Positions 50,166 to 57,786 of a stretch of DNA of 64,000 nt are shown here, piece after piece. The notes under the pieces are model-generated. The model was not told the origin of the DNA and made no database searches. It was given only the letters and a program-made list of their open reading frames with translations. Both the position numbers and the translations under genes were made by a program. Each line of letters begins with the position of its first letter. Position 1 is the first letter of the stretch. Source of the DNA: JALYGY01 sp963800975 (GTDB taxonomy: Bacteria; Actinomycetota; Rubrobacteria; Rubrobacterales; Rubrobacteraceae); the NCBI GenBank assembly GCA_963800975.1, contig CAWDDB010000012.1:316925-380924 (forward strand), in the 5' to 3' direction.

Positions 50166-50662
50166 TCGATGCCGAGAAGGATGGTCGCCCCGAAGGAGAG
50201 TCTCAGGAGATGGTACGGCAAGAAGGCATTTTCCCTGTTCACCCGGAAGATATCCCGCGCATCGTCGAAGTGTGGGAAGCGTCTGTCCGTGAAACGCACC
50301 ATTTCTTGACGGAAGCTGACATCGAGTTGTTCAAGCCGCTGGTCGAGCAGGAACTCCCTAGCGTGGCGGAGTTGGCTTGCGTGCGCGATGGCGCAGGTCA
50401 GGTGGTGGGCTTCGTCGGTGTGGAGAAGGACAAAGTCGAGATGCTGTTCGTCCATCCCGAGTGGCGCGGGCAGGGGATCGGGCGCCACCTACTAGAGCGT
50501 GCCGTGAGGTCGCTGGACGCGACGAGGGTCGATGTCAACGAGCAGAACGAGCAGGCGGTGGGGTTTTATCAGCGGATGAGGTTTGGGGTAGAAGGGCGTT
50601 CCGAGTTAGATGGTCTGGGCAAGCCGTTCCCACTGCTGCACATGCGGTTGGGGCGTCTCTGA
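50162..50662 (+). CDS. GNAT family N-acetyltransferase (YjaB-like)
   Basis: 166 aa from ATG 50162, overlapping the upstream stop (ATGA); ATG 50144 is an in-frame alternative. PRIVEVWEASVRETHHFLTE, VVGFVGVEKDKVEMLFVHPE and the acetyl-CoA loop WRGQGIGRHLLERAV, then VDVNEQNEQAVGFYQRMRFG. This matches the YjaB/PhnO-like subgroup of acetyltransferases. Substrate unknown. Confidence 0.88.
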   Translation: MIDAEKDGRPEGESQEMVRQEGIFPVHPEDIPRIVEVWEASVRETHHFLTEADIELFKPLVEQELPSVAELACVRDGAGQVVGFVGVEKDKVEMLFVHPEWRGQGIGRHLLERAVRSLDATRVDVNEQNEQAVGFYQRMRFGVEGRSELDGLGKPFPLLHMRLGRL

Positions 50663-50737
50663 CGAGAGGCTGCGCGTGTGTTGTCCCGCAAACGGTCCCG
50701 TACGCGGAAGGCAACCACGGGGGCACCGACATGGTCC

Positions 50738-50870
50738 ATGGTCCGGCGCGAAGAGATACCCGACGAAGCCTGGCAACAGATCGGGCCACTTGTACTCGTG
50801 CCCTCTCGGGTCGCAGGCAAGCGCCGGTTGACGTTCACACAACCCCGCCGCGTTCTCGATGGCGGCGACA
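50738..50870 (+). pseudogene. IS5-type transposase N-terminal fragment
   Basis: About 44 codons from ATG 50738: VRREEIPDEAWQQIGPLVLV, then KRRLTFTQPRRVLDG. It resembles the start of IS5-family transposases (ELTDEAW, then RPxxDxRxVLxGI). The rest of the transposase and inverted ends are absent. Confidence 0.5.
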
Positions 50871-50883
50871 GGAAGAAGAGGAC

Positions 50884-51054
50884 ATGAACCATTACACAGA
50901 CTTCGACCTAATCCTGATCAGGGAGCGCAACCAGCAGATCCGCGACGAGGTCGACTCACTGCGGCTCAAGAAGCGTCTGCGGAAGGGCCGCACCCCGCGC
51001 GGCTCGCAGCCGGTAGCCTCGCTCGACTGGGGCGGAGCGCGGCTGGCAGGTTGA
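50884..51054 (+). CDS. Small hypothetical protein
   Basis: 56 aa from ATG 50884 (AAGAGGAC upstream). MNHYTDFDLILIRERNQQIR, then DEVDSLRLKKRLRKGRTPRG: an acidic-to-basic helix typical of short actinobacterial proteins of unknown function. Confidence 0.45.
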   Translation: MNHYTDFDLILIRERNQQIRDEVDSLRLKKRLRKGRTPRGSQPVASLDWGGARLAG

Positions 51055-51131
51055 TTGACCGGACGGGGCTGATGGGCCGCGCCTTCGGCAAAGCAAGGAG
51101 CGCCTGTGGGGCGCATCGCGTCGACGGTTAC

Positions 51132-51160
51132 GGAGGGCAGGAGCACCACTCCTGCCTTCC
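51132..51160 (+). terminator. Hairpin downstream of small gene
   Basis: GGAGGGCAGGAG (51132-51143) and CTCCTGCCTTCC (51149-51160) form a 12-bp stem with one G-T pair and a 5-nt loop. Confidence 0.6.
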
Positions 51161-51604
51161 CCGAGAAGCAAGGTGTGAAGCGATGATCTCCAGGATGAGT
51201 GCCAGATATGACCACCGCGCGGTGCTGGCATTAGCGACGCTTGCCACGGAGCCGTGCGTGCTCCTCACCTATGTTTTGTCACTAAATTTACATAGTCGAA
51301 GATCTCGCACTCTGAGGTGCCCGCTCCTTGCGCTTCCGATAATAGACATTATCCGCTTTACAACCTCCCGCTCATAGCTGATAATGCGCTCCTGAGCTAC
51401 GAATAGGGTAAGAAAAGTCCAGACGCACCCCACGCTCGGGGTGGCCGCGTAGCCCCGGTCCTATGCCGACAGAGTCCCCGCAACGGTCCGGGGGCGTATC
51501 TTCCTCATAGTACCCACCGCGTCAGACCCGTACCCTGGTAGGGGCCTGGCCCGTCTGGACCGCGGCCGAGCCTCGTTCTCGAGTCGCGAAATTGCGTAGC
51601 CCGT

Positions 51605-51622
51605 TTGCGTAAGGTTACGGAT
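51605..51622. promoter_or_regulatory. 18-bp palindromic operator upstream of paralogue 2
   Basis: TTGCGTAAGGTTACGGAT, a near-palindrome. Exactly 21 bp later lies CTATGC (51644-51649), the -10-like element; ATG follows at 51692. GCGTAGCCCG precedes it, as in the other copies. Confidence 0.65.
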
Positions 51623-51691
51623 GCTCTCCTTGTCCTCCGCGATCTATGCTGCCTTCGTTACTAGAGGCGGAATAGGAAGTAGAGAGGGATC

Positions 51692-52294
51692 ATGCTCAGG
51701 AGCGTAGCGGCACGAGCACTGTGGTTGACCAAGGGGGCGGCCCTGTTCGGGGGGGCGGTGGTGACGCTCGCGCTCGTTCTGGGCGTGGGGACCGTGGCTT
51801 TGGCGGCCGTACCCGGAGACCCCTTCAAGCTGGGCAGGACCAACACCATAGACAACATGAGCACGTTGGTCGGCAGCGCCTCGGGTACCTTGCTCAGGAT
51901 CAACAACAACGGAGGCGGCCCGGCCCTGGACCTGCGGGTCGAGGAGGGCGAGGCCCCCATGAACGTCAGCTCCGACGCCCTGGTCGACGACTTCAACGCG
52001 GACCAACTCGACGGCCAGAGCGCGAACGATTTCGTCTCGGAGGACAAGACCTACACGACCTCGGCCTTCAAAGACGGAACCGGAGGAGGCGCGGACGTGG
52101 AGGCGTTCGTGGAGTGCGATCCTGGAGACAGGATCCTGGGCGGCGGCGGTGGCATCCCCGCCCCCTCCCCCGACCCCGTGCGGGTGAGCGAACCCTTCGG
52201 CGGCGACGGTTGGAGGGTGATCTCGCAGGACAACGGTAGTGGCAGCGGTGTCTTCGCGAGGGCCATCTGCGCCGACTTCCCGCCGCTGAGGTAG
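51692..52294 (+). CDS. Secreted modular protein, paralogue 2
   Basis: 200 aa from ATG 51692. Hydrophobic signal/anchor after MLRSVAARALWLTKGAALFG, ending VALAAVPGDPF-like. Mature module: FKLGRTNTIDNMSTLVGSAS, LLRINNNGGGPALDLRVEEG, FNADQLDGQSANDFVSED. The C-terminal domain (VECDPGDRILGGGGGIPAPS to FARAICADFP) is a divergent version of the Cys-paired domain of paralogues 1 and 3. Function unknown; see findings on the shared promoter. Confidence 0.75.
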   Translation: MLRSVAARALWLTKGAALFGGAVVTLALVLGVGTVALAAVPGDPFKLGRTNTIDNMSTLVGSASGTLLRINNNGGGPALDLRVEEGEAPMNVSSDALVDDFNADQLDGQSANDFVSEDKTYTTSAFKDGTGGGADVEAFVECDPGDRILGGGGGIPAPSPDPVRVSEPFGGDGWRVISQDNGSGSGVFARAICADFPPLR

Positions 52295-52337
52295 CGGCCC
52301 ACGGCGAAGGTTCGGGAGGACGAATGGAGCTGGTAGT

Positions 52338-52372
52338 GGGAGCGGTACGGTGCGGTGAGATGCGCCGCTCCC
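52338..52372 (+). terminator. Hairpin after paralogue 2
   Basis: GGGAGCGG (52338-52345) and CCGCTCCC (52365-52372) with a 19-nt loop. Confidence 0.5.
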
Positions 52373-52416
52373 CCTGTTCACCCAACGTCGCAGAGGAGAG
52401 CTAGGAGGTAGGACGC

Positions 52417-53106
52417 ATGGCGAGGGCGGGCGAGGAGCTCCATAACCCGGTTCAGGGGGACTGGATCGTTTTTCGAGAGACTGCTCGGGATACGGGCGGG
52501 GAGCTGTTGAGCGCCGAGCTCCTCGTCTCGCCCAAAGCCGCCGGCCCGCCGGCACACGTCCACCCTCTCCAGGAAGAGCGCTTCGAGGTCCTCTCTGGCA
52601 CCATTCGCGCCCGCCTGGGCAACCAGGAAAGGAGCCTCCCGGAGGGAGAACGCATGACCGTCGCGCCAGGCACGCCCCACACGTGGTGGAACGACGGCGA
52701 GGTAGACGCGCGCGTCTCGCTCGAACTTCGTCCGGCCTTGAACAGCGAGGTAGGCTTCGAGACCATCTACGGGCTGGCCCGAGACGGCAAGACCAACAAG
52801 GACGGCGTCCCCAGCTTGTTGCAGCTAGCCGTCATGCTCGGCGGCGTCAACAGGGGCGAGCTCTACCTCGCACATCCACCCATACCGGTACAGAAGGCGC
52901 TATTCGCGGCGCTCGCTCCGGTGGGGAGGCTGCTCGGGTACAAGGACCGCTACCCGAATTACAGCTCAGTGGGGGGCCCAAGAGTCGAGGGAGGTGCCCC
53001 GCCCTCCACAAGGAGTGTGATGGCCAGGGGGGTGGCCCTGGTGGTACCGTTGTTGGTGGCATCCCTATTCTTGTTTAGGGGGGCGCGTCGACTAAGGAAA
53101 GGATAG
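52417..53106 (+). CDS. Cupin domain protein with C-terminal membrane helix
   Basis: 229 aa from ATG 52417 (AGGAGG upstream). Cupin motif 1 PPAHVHPLQEERFEVLSGTI and motif 2 APGTPHTWWNDGEVDARVSL give the usual His/Glu metal site. A helical C-terminal region and one membrane helix (GVALVVPLLVASLFLF) followed by RGARRLRKG end the protein. Cupins of this size may be dioxygenases, isomerases or binding proteins; the membrane tail is unusual. It sits between secreted paralogues 2 and 3. Confidence 0.85.
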   Translation: MARAGEELHNPVQGDWIVFRETARDTGGELLSAELLVSPKAAGPPAHVHPLQEERFEVLSGTIRARLGNQERSLPEGERMTVAPGTPHTWWNDGEVDARVSLELRPALNSEVGFETIYGLARDGKTNKDGVPSLLQLAVMLGGVNRGELYLAHPPIPVQKALFAALAPVGRLLGYKDRYPNYSSVGGPRVEGGAPPSTRSVMARGVALVVPLLVASLFLFRGARRLRKG

Positions 53107-53139
53107 CCTCGCGGCCCCTCAGACTGCCGGCGATAGTCT

Positions 53140-53335
53140 CTATTCACGGGAGTGCGTAGAGAGACTGTCTGGAAACTCCTAGCGGGCTCCATTTCGTGGT
53201 CCCACGAGCCTACGTAACGGGACGAAATAGTGCACTTTTGGCGCTGCGCGCTTCTTGGAAGCGCGCGATCCGGCTCGTCCAGATACTTTCCAGACAGTCT
53301 CTAGAAGGAAGATTCTCGGAAGTCCGCGCCAGGAA
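53140..53335 (+). repeat. Dispersed repeat copy, split by the MITE
   Basis: CTATTCACGGGAGTGCGTAGA (partial, up to 53160) continues at 53306 with AGGAAGATTCTCGGAAGTCC. Removing 53161-53301 and one TAGA restores the normal repeat order GTGCGTAGAAGGAAGATTCT. Confidence 0.7.
53161..53301. mobile_element. 141-bp MITE with perfect 15-bp terminal inverted repeats
   Basis: GAGACTGTCTGGAAA at 53161-53175 and its exact reverse complement TTTCCAGACAGTCTC at 53287-53301. TAGA flanks both sides (53157-53160 and 53302-53305), a 4-bp target duplication. There is no coding capacity. It is inserted in a copy of the dispersed repeat. Confidence 0.88.
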
Positions 53336-53358
53336 AGTCGCGAGATTGAGTAACCCGA

Positions 53359-53376
53359 ATGCGTAATTCTACGGAT
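53359..53376. promoter_or_regulatory. 18-bp palindromic operator upstream of paralogue 3
   Basis: ATGCGTAATTCTACGGAT; weaker symmetry. CTACGC (53398-53403) lies 21 bp downstream, as in the other copies. GAGTAACCCG precedes it. Confidence 0.55.
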
Positions 53377-53448
53377 GAGCACGACCCCCTCCGTCCCCTA
53401 CGCTGCCCCCTAGTCGAAAACGGGAACACGAAGGAGGCAGAAGAGATC

Positions 53449-54204
53449 ATGCTCAAGAGCGCGGCAAGCAAGGCTATGTGGTTGGCCAAGGGGATGGCCC
53501 TGTTCTGGGGGGCGGTGATGACGCTCGCCCTCGTGTTCGGAGCGGCCTCCATGGCGCTGGCCGCCAACGGCCAGCCGTTCCTGCTGGGGAAGGCGACCAA
53601 CGCGGCCACCGCCCTAACCAAGCTCACCGCCAACGTGAACGGAAGCGCCATGCAGGTGCAGAACACTAACGCCGGATCTGACGACACGGCGCTCTCCCTC
53701 ACCGTGCAGCCCGGGGAGGCGCCGATGAGGGTCAACTCGGATGGCAGGGTGGCCAACCTCAACGCCGACGAGCTGGACGGCAAGAACTCCACGCAGTTCC
53801 TGGGCGTGGACGCCAAGGCCAGGGACGCGGCCAGGGCCGACTTCGCTGATACCGCCGGGCTAGCCCAGAACGCGCAGGTGGCCGACGATGCGGACAAGCT
53901 CGACGGCAAGAGCGCGAACGAGATAGGGGTGAACGGCCTGGTGCAGGTCAACGCCGACAGCGCCTTCAACTCGGACTCCTCCAAGGTCGCGACGGCGAAC
54001 TGCCCGGCCGGGAAGGTGCTCGTGGGTACCGGCTACCGCGTCGTCGAAGGCCAAGAGGGGACCTTCCCGAACGAAAGGGCGAACGTCGTGGTCGATGTGG
54101 TAGACCCCGGTCCCAAGTCCGTTCTCGTGGTAGCAACTGAGGACGAGGCGCTTGTCACCAGCTGGGGCCTGACTGCCAAGGCGATCTGCGCCACCGCGCC
54201 GTAG
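53449..54204 (+). CDS. Secreted modular protein, paralogue 3
   Basis: 251 aa from ATG 53449. Anchor/signal MLKSAASKAMWLAKGMALFW, then hydrophobic run to ASMALA. FLLGKATNAATALTKLTANV and ALSLTVQPGEAPMRVNS form the common module. A tandem of NADELDGKNSTQF and DDADKLDGKSANEIG repeats is separated by an Ala-rich spacer (AKARDAARADFADTAGLAQN). The C-terminal domain matches paralogue 1 (ANCPAGKVLVGTGYRV to AKAICATAP). The long stalk suggests an elongated surface protein. Confidence 0.78.
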   Translation: MLKSAASKAMWLAKGMALFWGAVMTLALVFGAASMALAANGQPFLLGKATNAATALTKLTANVNGSAMQVQNTNAGSDDTALSLTVQPGEAPMRVNSDGRVANLNADELDGKNSTQFLGVDAKARDAARADFADTAGLAQNAQVADDADKLDGKSANEIGVNGLVQVNADSAFNSDSSKVATANCPAGKVLVGTGYRVVEGQEGTFPNERANVVVDVVDPGPKSVLVVATEDEALVTSWGLTAKAICATAP

Positions 54205-54234
54205 CGCGGCGAGGAGGTAGCGGGAAACTCCTTC

Positions 54235-54263
54235 GGGGGCCGGGCCACGACGCTCCGGCCCCC
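54235..54263 (+). terminator. Terminator after paralogue 3
   Basis: GGGGGCCGG (54235-54243) pairs with CCGGCCCCC (54255-54263), 11-nt loop. Confidence 0.7.
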
Positions 54264-54294
54264 ACCCGCCCCTATCCACCCACTTCGGGGAACA

Positions 54295-54335
54295 TCAATT
54301 CTCGGAAGTCCGCGTAGCCCCGGTCCCATACCAGG
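54295..54335 (+). repeat. Dispersed repeat copy (3' half)
   Basis: TTCTCGGAAGTCCGCGTAGC followed by CCCGGTCCCATACC, upstream of paralogue 4. Confidence 0.65.
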
Positions 54336-54402
54336 GTATGGTCCAGGGCCGTCTGGACCGGGGCCGAGCCTTATCCACTAGGCGCGAAGTTGCGTAGCCC
54401 GG

Positions 54403-54420
54403 ATGCGTAAGGTTACGCAT
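54403..54420. promoter_or_regulatory. Perfect 18-bp palindrome upstream of paralogue 4
   Basis: ATGCGTAAGGTTACGCAT: an 8-bp arm, GG centre and exact complement. CTATGA (54442-54447), the -10-like element, starts 21 bp after it. The palindrome centre would be near -43, a usual position for an activator. Confidence 0.75.
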
Positions 54421-54485
54421 GCACTCTTCGTCCTCCGCAGCCTATGATGCCTTCGTTACTACAGACGAGAGAGGAAGTGGAGATC

Positions 54486-55241
54486 ATGCTAAGGAGCGTA
54501 GCGGGCAAGGTCGCGTGGGTTGGGAGGAGCGCAGCAATGGTGTTCGGGCTGGCCCTGGTGTTGGCGCTGGTGCTGGGTGTGGGGACGATGGCCCTCGCAG
54601 CGGTGCCTGGGGACCCCTTCGAGCTGGGGCAGACCAACACCATCAACAACGCCCTCACCAAGCTTACGGGCTCCAACGCGGGCACCATGCTCACGGTGGA
54701 CAACAACTCGAGCGCATCCGGAGCGCGGGCATTGGACCTGAGGGTGGAGCCCGGCAAGCAGCCCCTGAACGTCAACGCGGAGGCGGGCAAGGCTGGCAAC
54801 CTAAACGCAGACGAGCTCGATGGCAAGGACGCCGCCGGGCTCGTGCGCGTCGCGTTCTTCGAAGGGGCCAGCCCGCTGCCAAGGGGGGAAAACGGGACGC
54901 TGGCCACCACGACCATCACCGCCCCGGCTTCCGGCTTCCTCGTCATCGACGCCAACGCCAACATCTTTAGTTTCACCCAGTCAGACGTTGTTACGTGCCA
55001 GATCGAGGTCGACGACGAGGAGGAGTCCCTCGGTTCGATCAGGAACGTAGAGTTCAACGGCGCCGAAGACGTCAACGAGCAAGAGACCTGCTCGACCAAC
55101 GCGGTGGTACCCGTCTCGGCGGGCCAGCACACCGTCGACCTCGAGGTCGTTGGTGTCGGGTTCGCCGACACGCGCTTCGGATTTACCGCGCTGTCGGCGA
55201 TCTACGTGCCGTTCGGGGCCACGGGCTCCCCGCCTGAGTAG
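54486..55241 (+). CDS. Secreted modular protein, paralogue 4
   Basis: 251 aa from ATG 54486. Anchor/signal MLRSVAGKVAWVGRSAAMVF. The module FELGQTNTINNALTKLTGSN through NLNADELDGKDAAG is almost identical to paralogue 1. The C-terminal ~135 residues are unrelated to the other paralogues: VRVAFFEGASPLPRGENGTL, then TITAPASGFLVIDANANIFS and a late QHTVDLEVVGVGFADTRFGF, a jelly-roll-like beta pattern with two Cys residues. This argues for domain swapping on a conserved stalk. Confidence 0.78.
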   Translation: MLRSVAGKVAWVGRSAAMVFGLALVLALVLGVGTMALAAVPGDPFELGQTNTINNALTKLTGSNAGTMLTVDNNSSASGARALDLRVEPGKQPLNVNAEAGKAGNLNADELDGKDAAGLVRVAFFEGASPLPRGENGTLATTTITAPASGFLVIDANANIFSFTQSDVVTCQIEVDDEEESLGSIRNVEFNGAEDVNEQETCSTNAVVPVSAGQHTVDLEVVGVGFADTRFGFTALSAIYVPFGATGSPPE

Positions 55242-55819
55242 GGCGTCCCTGCCCCAAGGGTCTCCCCTAACCACCCGACTTCGTAGAGCCCCGATTCTCG
55301 GAAGTTGGGGTAGCAAGCTCCGGCCGTTCGGGCCCGTTTGAGAGCCCACCTGAGCCCCTCGGACGCCCTCGCCTCCGATAACCGCACCACTTCGCCACAG
55401 ACGCGGCGAGGAATCGTTGCAAGCGGTTGCGACTTGCTACCGTAGGACTTCCCGAGAATTCTAGGAAGAGTTCTCAAAAGTCGAGCACCCGGACAAGGCC
55501 TATAGGACCGGGGCGGAGCCAGATTCCGCGAACTTCGCCTTGAGGGGGTGCTCCGAAGTTCGCTACCCGCAGTGGCGTTTCGGCAAAGGGAGACTGCGGG
55601 CGGTTTGGGCCTTGTGCCCCATGTCGCAAGCGTGCTACGCTGCCCGGATCGGAAACGCGCTACCCGCTAGGTAGAGGCTAGGAACTTCGCCCCTCCGTTT
55701 GGGCACCCATGGGGCGTGGGGAGCCAGTGGTGCAACCGGCTACCGCAAAAGAGGCATCGTGGGATGGCTCTCGGGGGTGCCGGTTCCGCGTTGTGCAGGC
55801 TCCACAAAGGGGTAGAGCG
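55242..55819. other. Intergenic region with repeat fragments
   Basis: About 580 bp. TTCTCGGAAGTTGGGG near 55293 and GCTCCGAAGTTCGCTACC near 55549 are fragments of the dispersed repeat. No gene or clear operator seen before the next secreted gene. Confidence 0.45.
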
Positions 55820-56236
55820 ATGAGGAGAGCGGTGCTGCTGGCGACGACGATGGCTATCGTGGCGGTGCTGGCGGCGGGGATGGCGTCCGCCGATCCGGTG
55901 AACAGCAAGAAAGTCCAGATCAACACCTTCGACTGCGGCGGCGAGCCGGTGACGGTGACCTATCTATTGAACCCCGCGGTGGTCTTCAACGTGGTCGACA
56001 CCACGGGCAACTTCGTGTTCACGCGGGCAGAGGGCACGGAAACCATCACCGACCCCGAGACCGGAGAAGTGGTCGACGAAAACGAGATCGAGTTCCCCAT
56101 AGGCCAAGGGAAAAAGAAGGGCCTCCAGGGCAGCCTGACCACGTGTGACTCCACCATCACCTTCGAGGTCCCGGAGGTCGGGACGGTCACATTGGACCTT
56201 ACGTTCACCGGCTTCTTCACCCCACGCAAGGGCTAA
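55820..56236 (+). CDS. Small exported protein
   Basis: 138 aa from ATG 55820 (AAAGGGG 9 nt upstream). Signal peptide MRRAVLLATTMAIVAVLAAG with MASADP after it. The mature part is beta-rich with two Cys (INTFDCGGEPVTVTYLLNPA and GSLTTCDSTITFEVPEVGTV), ending in FTGFFTPRKG. Probably a single disulfide. Function unknown; ended by a strong hairpin. Confidence 0.7.
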   Translation: MRRAVLLATTMAIVAVLAAGMASADPVNSKKVQINTFDCGGEPVTVTYLLNPAVVFNVVDTTGNFVFTRAEGTETITDPETGEVVDENEIEFPIGQGKKKGLQGSLTTCDSTITFEVPEVGTVTLDLTFTGFFTPRKG

Positions 56237-56289
56237 CGGAGGGCCGGAAGTTGGGGAAGGCAGCCACTCGATAGTCGAGCGTACTTTTA

Positions 56290-56315
56290 GGGCCGGGGCG
56301 TAGCATCCCCGGCCC
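56290..56315 (+). terminator. Terminator after the small exported protein
   Basis: GGGCCGGGG (56290-56298) pairs with CCCCGGCCC (56307-56315), 8-nt loop. Confidence 0.75.
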
Positions 56316-56326
56316 ATCCACATGAC

Positions 56327-56420
56327 CTTATTCACCGTACGTCGTGGAAGGTGTGTTCTCGGAAGTCCACACAGCCCCGGTCCTATGCGGTATACATCCC
56401 GCACCCGTACAAGGAGCGCA
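56327..56420 (+). repeat. Dispersed repeat copy with extended 3' block
   Basis: TTATTCACCG then CGTGGAAGGTGTGTTCTCGG and GTCCACACAGCCCCGGTCC. The following ~60 bp (CATCCCGCACCCGTAC) match the region at 22470-22525. Confidence 0.65.
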
Positions 56421-56523
56421 TCTTCCTCATAATGCCCCGCGGTAGGTACCAGCTCGCGGCGGTCCTGGCCCGTTAGGATCGGGGCAGAGCCTTATTCTCG
56501 AGTCGCAAAGATGCGTAGCCCGG

Positions 56524-56541
56524 ATAGGTAACCTTACGCAT
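56524..56541. promoter_or_regulatory. 18-bp palindromic operator upstream of the RTX-like gene
   Basis: ATAGGTAACCTTACGCAT, preceded by GCGTAGCCCG. CTAGGC (56563-56568) starts 21 bp downstream, the same spacing as in the unrelated paralogue genes. The leader to ATG 56700 is longer (about 130 nt). Confidence 0.6.
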
Positions 56542-56699
56542 GCGCCCACCTCCCCCAATCCCCTAGGCTGCTCTCGTCGTGCGAAGACGAAGAACGGGAG
56601 GTGAGAATGGGAAGGCGAGGCTAAGGATCGATTGGGACCGGACGGTATGCAAGTGGACGGCGACAAAGACGAGGCGAAAGCCGTAAGGAGGTACGACCG

Positions 56700-57554
56700 A
56701 TGCAAGCAAGTATTCAGCGCAAGGTTTTGACGGGGCTGGCCGCGGTGGTGGCGAGCGTGCTGTTGGCGACGCTGGGCGCCGGGGTGGCCTGGGCGCTGCC
56801 CGACTGCACCATCGATCCGCTGGCCCTCTGCCAGGGTACATTCGCCGCCGATGACTTCGAGGGCGAGGACGTGCCCGACGGCGTCGCTGGCGCAAGGGAC
56901 ACCATCAGGGGCTATTGGGGCAGAGACGCCGCCAGCGGGAACGGTGGCAACGACACGATCTTCGGTAGCGATGGCCGGGACGGCGACCTTGCCGGTACCG
57001 GTCCCTTGGACGGCGACAGGGGTAACGACACCGTCGACGGCGGCCCCGACGCCGACTTCTGGCTACTTGGCGACCTGGGAAGGGACACCGTCCTGGGCGG
57101 CAGCGGTAACGACGAGCGCATGGACGGCGGCCCTGGCAACGACACGGTCGACGGCGGGTCGGGCGACGATGATGAAGTGTTAGGCGGAGACGACAACGAC
57201 ACCGTCAACGGCGGACCGGATGACGACGGGGAAGTGGAGGGCGGCGCCGGCGACGACACGGTGCACGGCGGACCGGGCAACGACGGCTACGGACCAGGCG
57301 TCGACGGGGAAGTGGAAGGCAACTCCGGCATCAACACGGTGCACGGCGATGAGGGCGACGACCTCATAGACGGTGGCGGGAGCTTTGCCGGGGACGTGGA
57401 GGACATCTTCGGCGACGACGGCGACGACACCATCGACGCGGTCGACGGGGAAGTGGACAACATAGACTGCGGAGACGACAACGACACGGTCACCTTCGAC
57501 GCTGGCGGCATAGACGCGGTCGACCCCAACTGCGAGAACCAGTTCCCGGTGTAG
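56700..57554 (+). CDS. Secreted RTX-like calcium-binding repeat protein
   Basis: 284 aa from ATG 56700 (AAGGAGG upstream). Signal peptide: VLTGLAAVVASVLLATLGAG, cleavage after VAWA. The body is about fifteen glycine/aspartate nonapeptide-type repeats (GGNDTIFG, GNDTVDGG, GDDTVHGG, GDDLIDGG and relatives) that form a calcium-dependent beta-roll. Two Cys are at each end (PDCTIDPLALC and CGDDN...NCENQ). No catalytic or secretion domain is attached, unlike Gram-negative RTX toxins. It is likely a structural or Ca2+-sequestering surface protein co-regulated with the modular paralogues. Confidence 0.85.
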   Translation: MQASIQRKVLTGLAAVVASVLLATLGAGVAWALPDCTIDPLALCQGTFAADDFEGEDVPDGVAGARDTIRGYWGRDAASGNGGNDTIFGSDGRDGDLAGTGPLDGDRGNDTVDGGPDADFWLLGDLGRDTVLGGSGNDERMDGGPGNDTVDGGSGDDDEVLGGDDNDTVNGGPDDDGEVEGGAGDDTVHGGPGNDGYGPGVDGEVEGNSGINTVHGDEGDDLIDGGGSFAGDVEDIFGDDGDDTIDAVDGEVDNIDCGDDNDTVTFDAGGIDAVDPNCENQFPV

Positions 57555-57607
57555 GCGGGAGCCGAGAAAGGTCGGCGACCACCCATCACGGGTAAGAGAC
57601 CACAACT

Positions 57608-57631
57608 GGCCGGGGCCATTGCGTCCCGGCC
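57608..57631 (+). terminator. Terminator after the RTX-like gene
   Basis: GGCCGGG (57608-57614) pairs with CCCGGCC (57625-57631), followed by TATTTCTTG. Confidence 0.7.
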
Positions 57632-57651
57632 TATTTCTTGTCCTTTCTCGC

Positions 57652-57700
57652 CCCTATTCACCGGAGTGCGTGGAAGAGGGGTTCTCCGAACTTCGCGTTG
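57652..57700 (+). repeat. Dispersed repeat copy
   Basis: CTATTCACCGGAGTGCGTGG then GGTTCTCCGAACTTCGC; close to the consensus. Confidence 0.75.
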
Positions 57701-57786
57701 ACGGCCTGCTAAGAAGTTCGTTATATCCTCGGCCTCGTAACGTCTGTCGTAACGCTTAGGAGACGGTAGTGCTTTAGGGTGGGGTT

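Larger units (their letters stand above)
51055..51691. other. Long upstream region of paralogue 2
   Basis: About 640 bp without a gene. A hairpin at 51132-51160 (GGAGGGCAGGAG and CTCCTGCCTTCC) may end the upstream transcript. From about 51450 it carries the conserved upstream block shared with 54.3 and 56.4 kb, ending with the 18-bp palindrome and -10-like element. Confidence 0.55.

Noticed and set aside
56930..57500. GGCGACGACACC-type DNA repeats considered as a tandem satellite
   Set aside because: They are in-frame codons of the calcium-binding nonapeptide repeats of the RTX-like protein.
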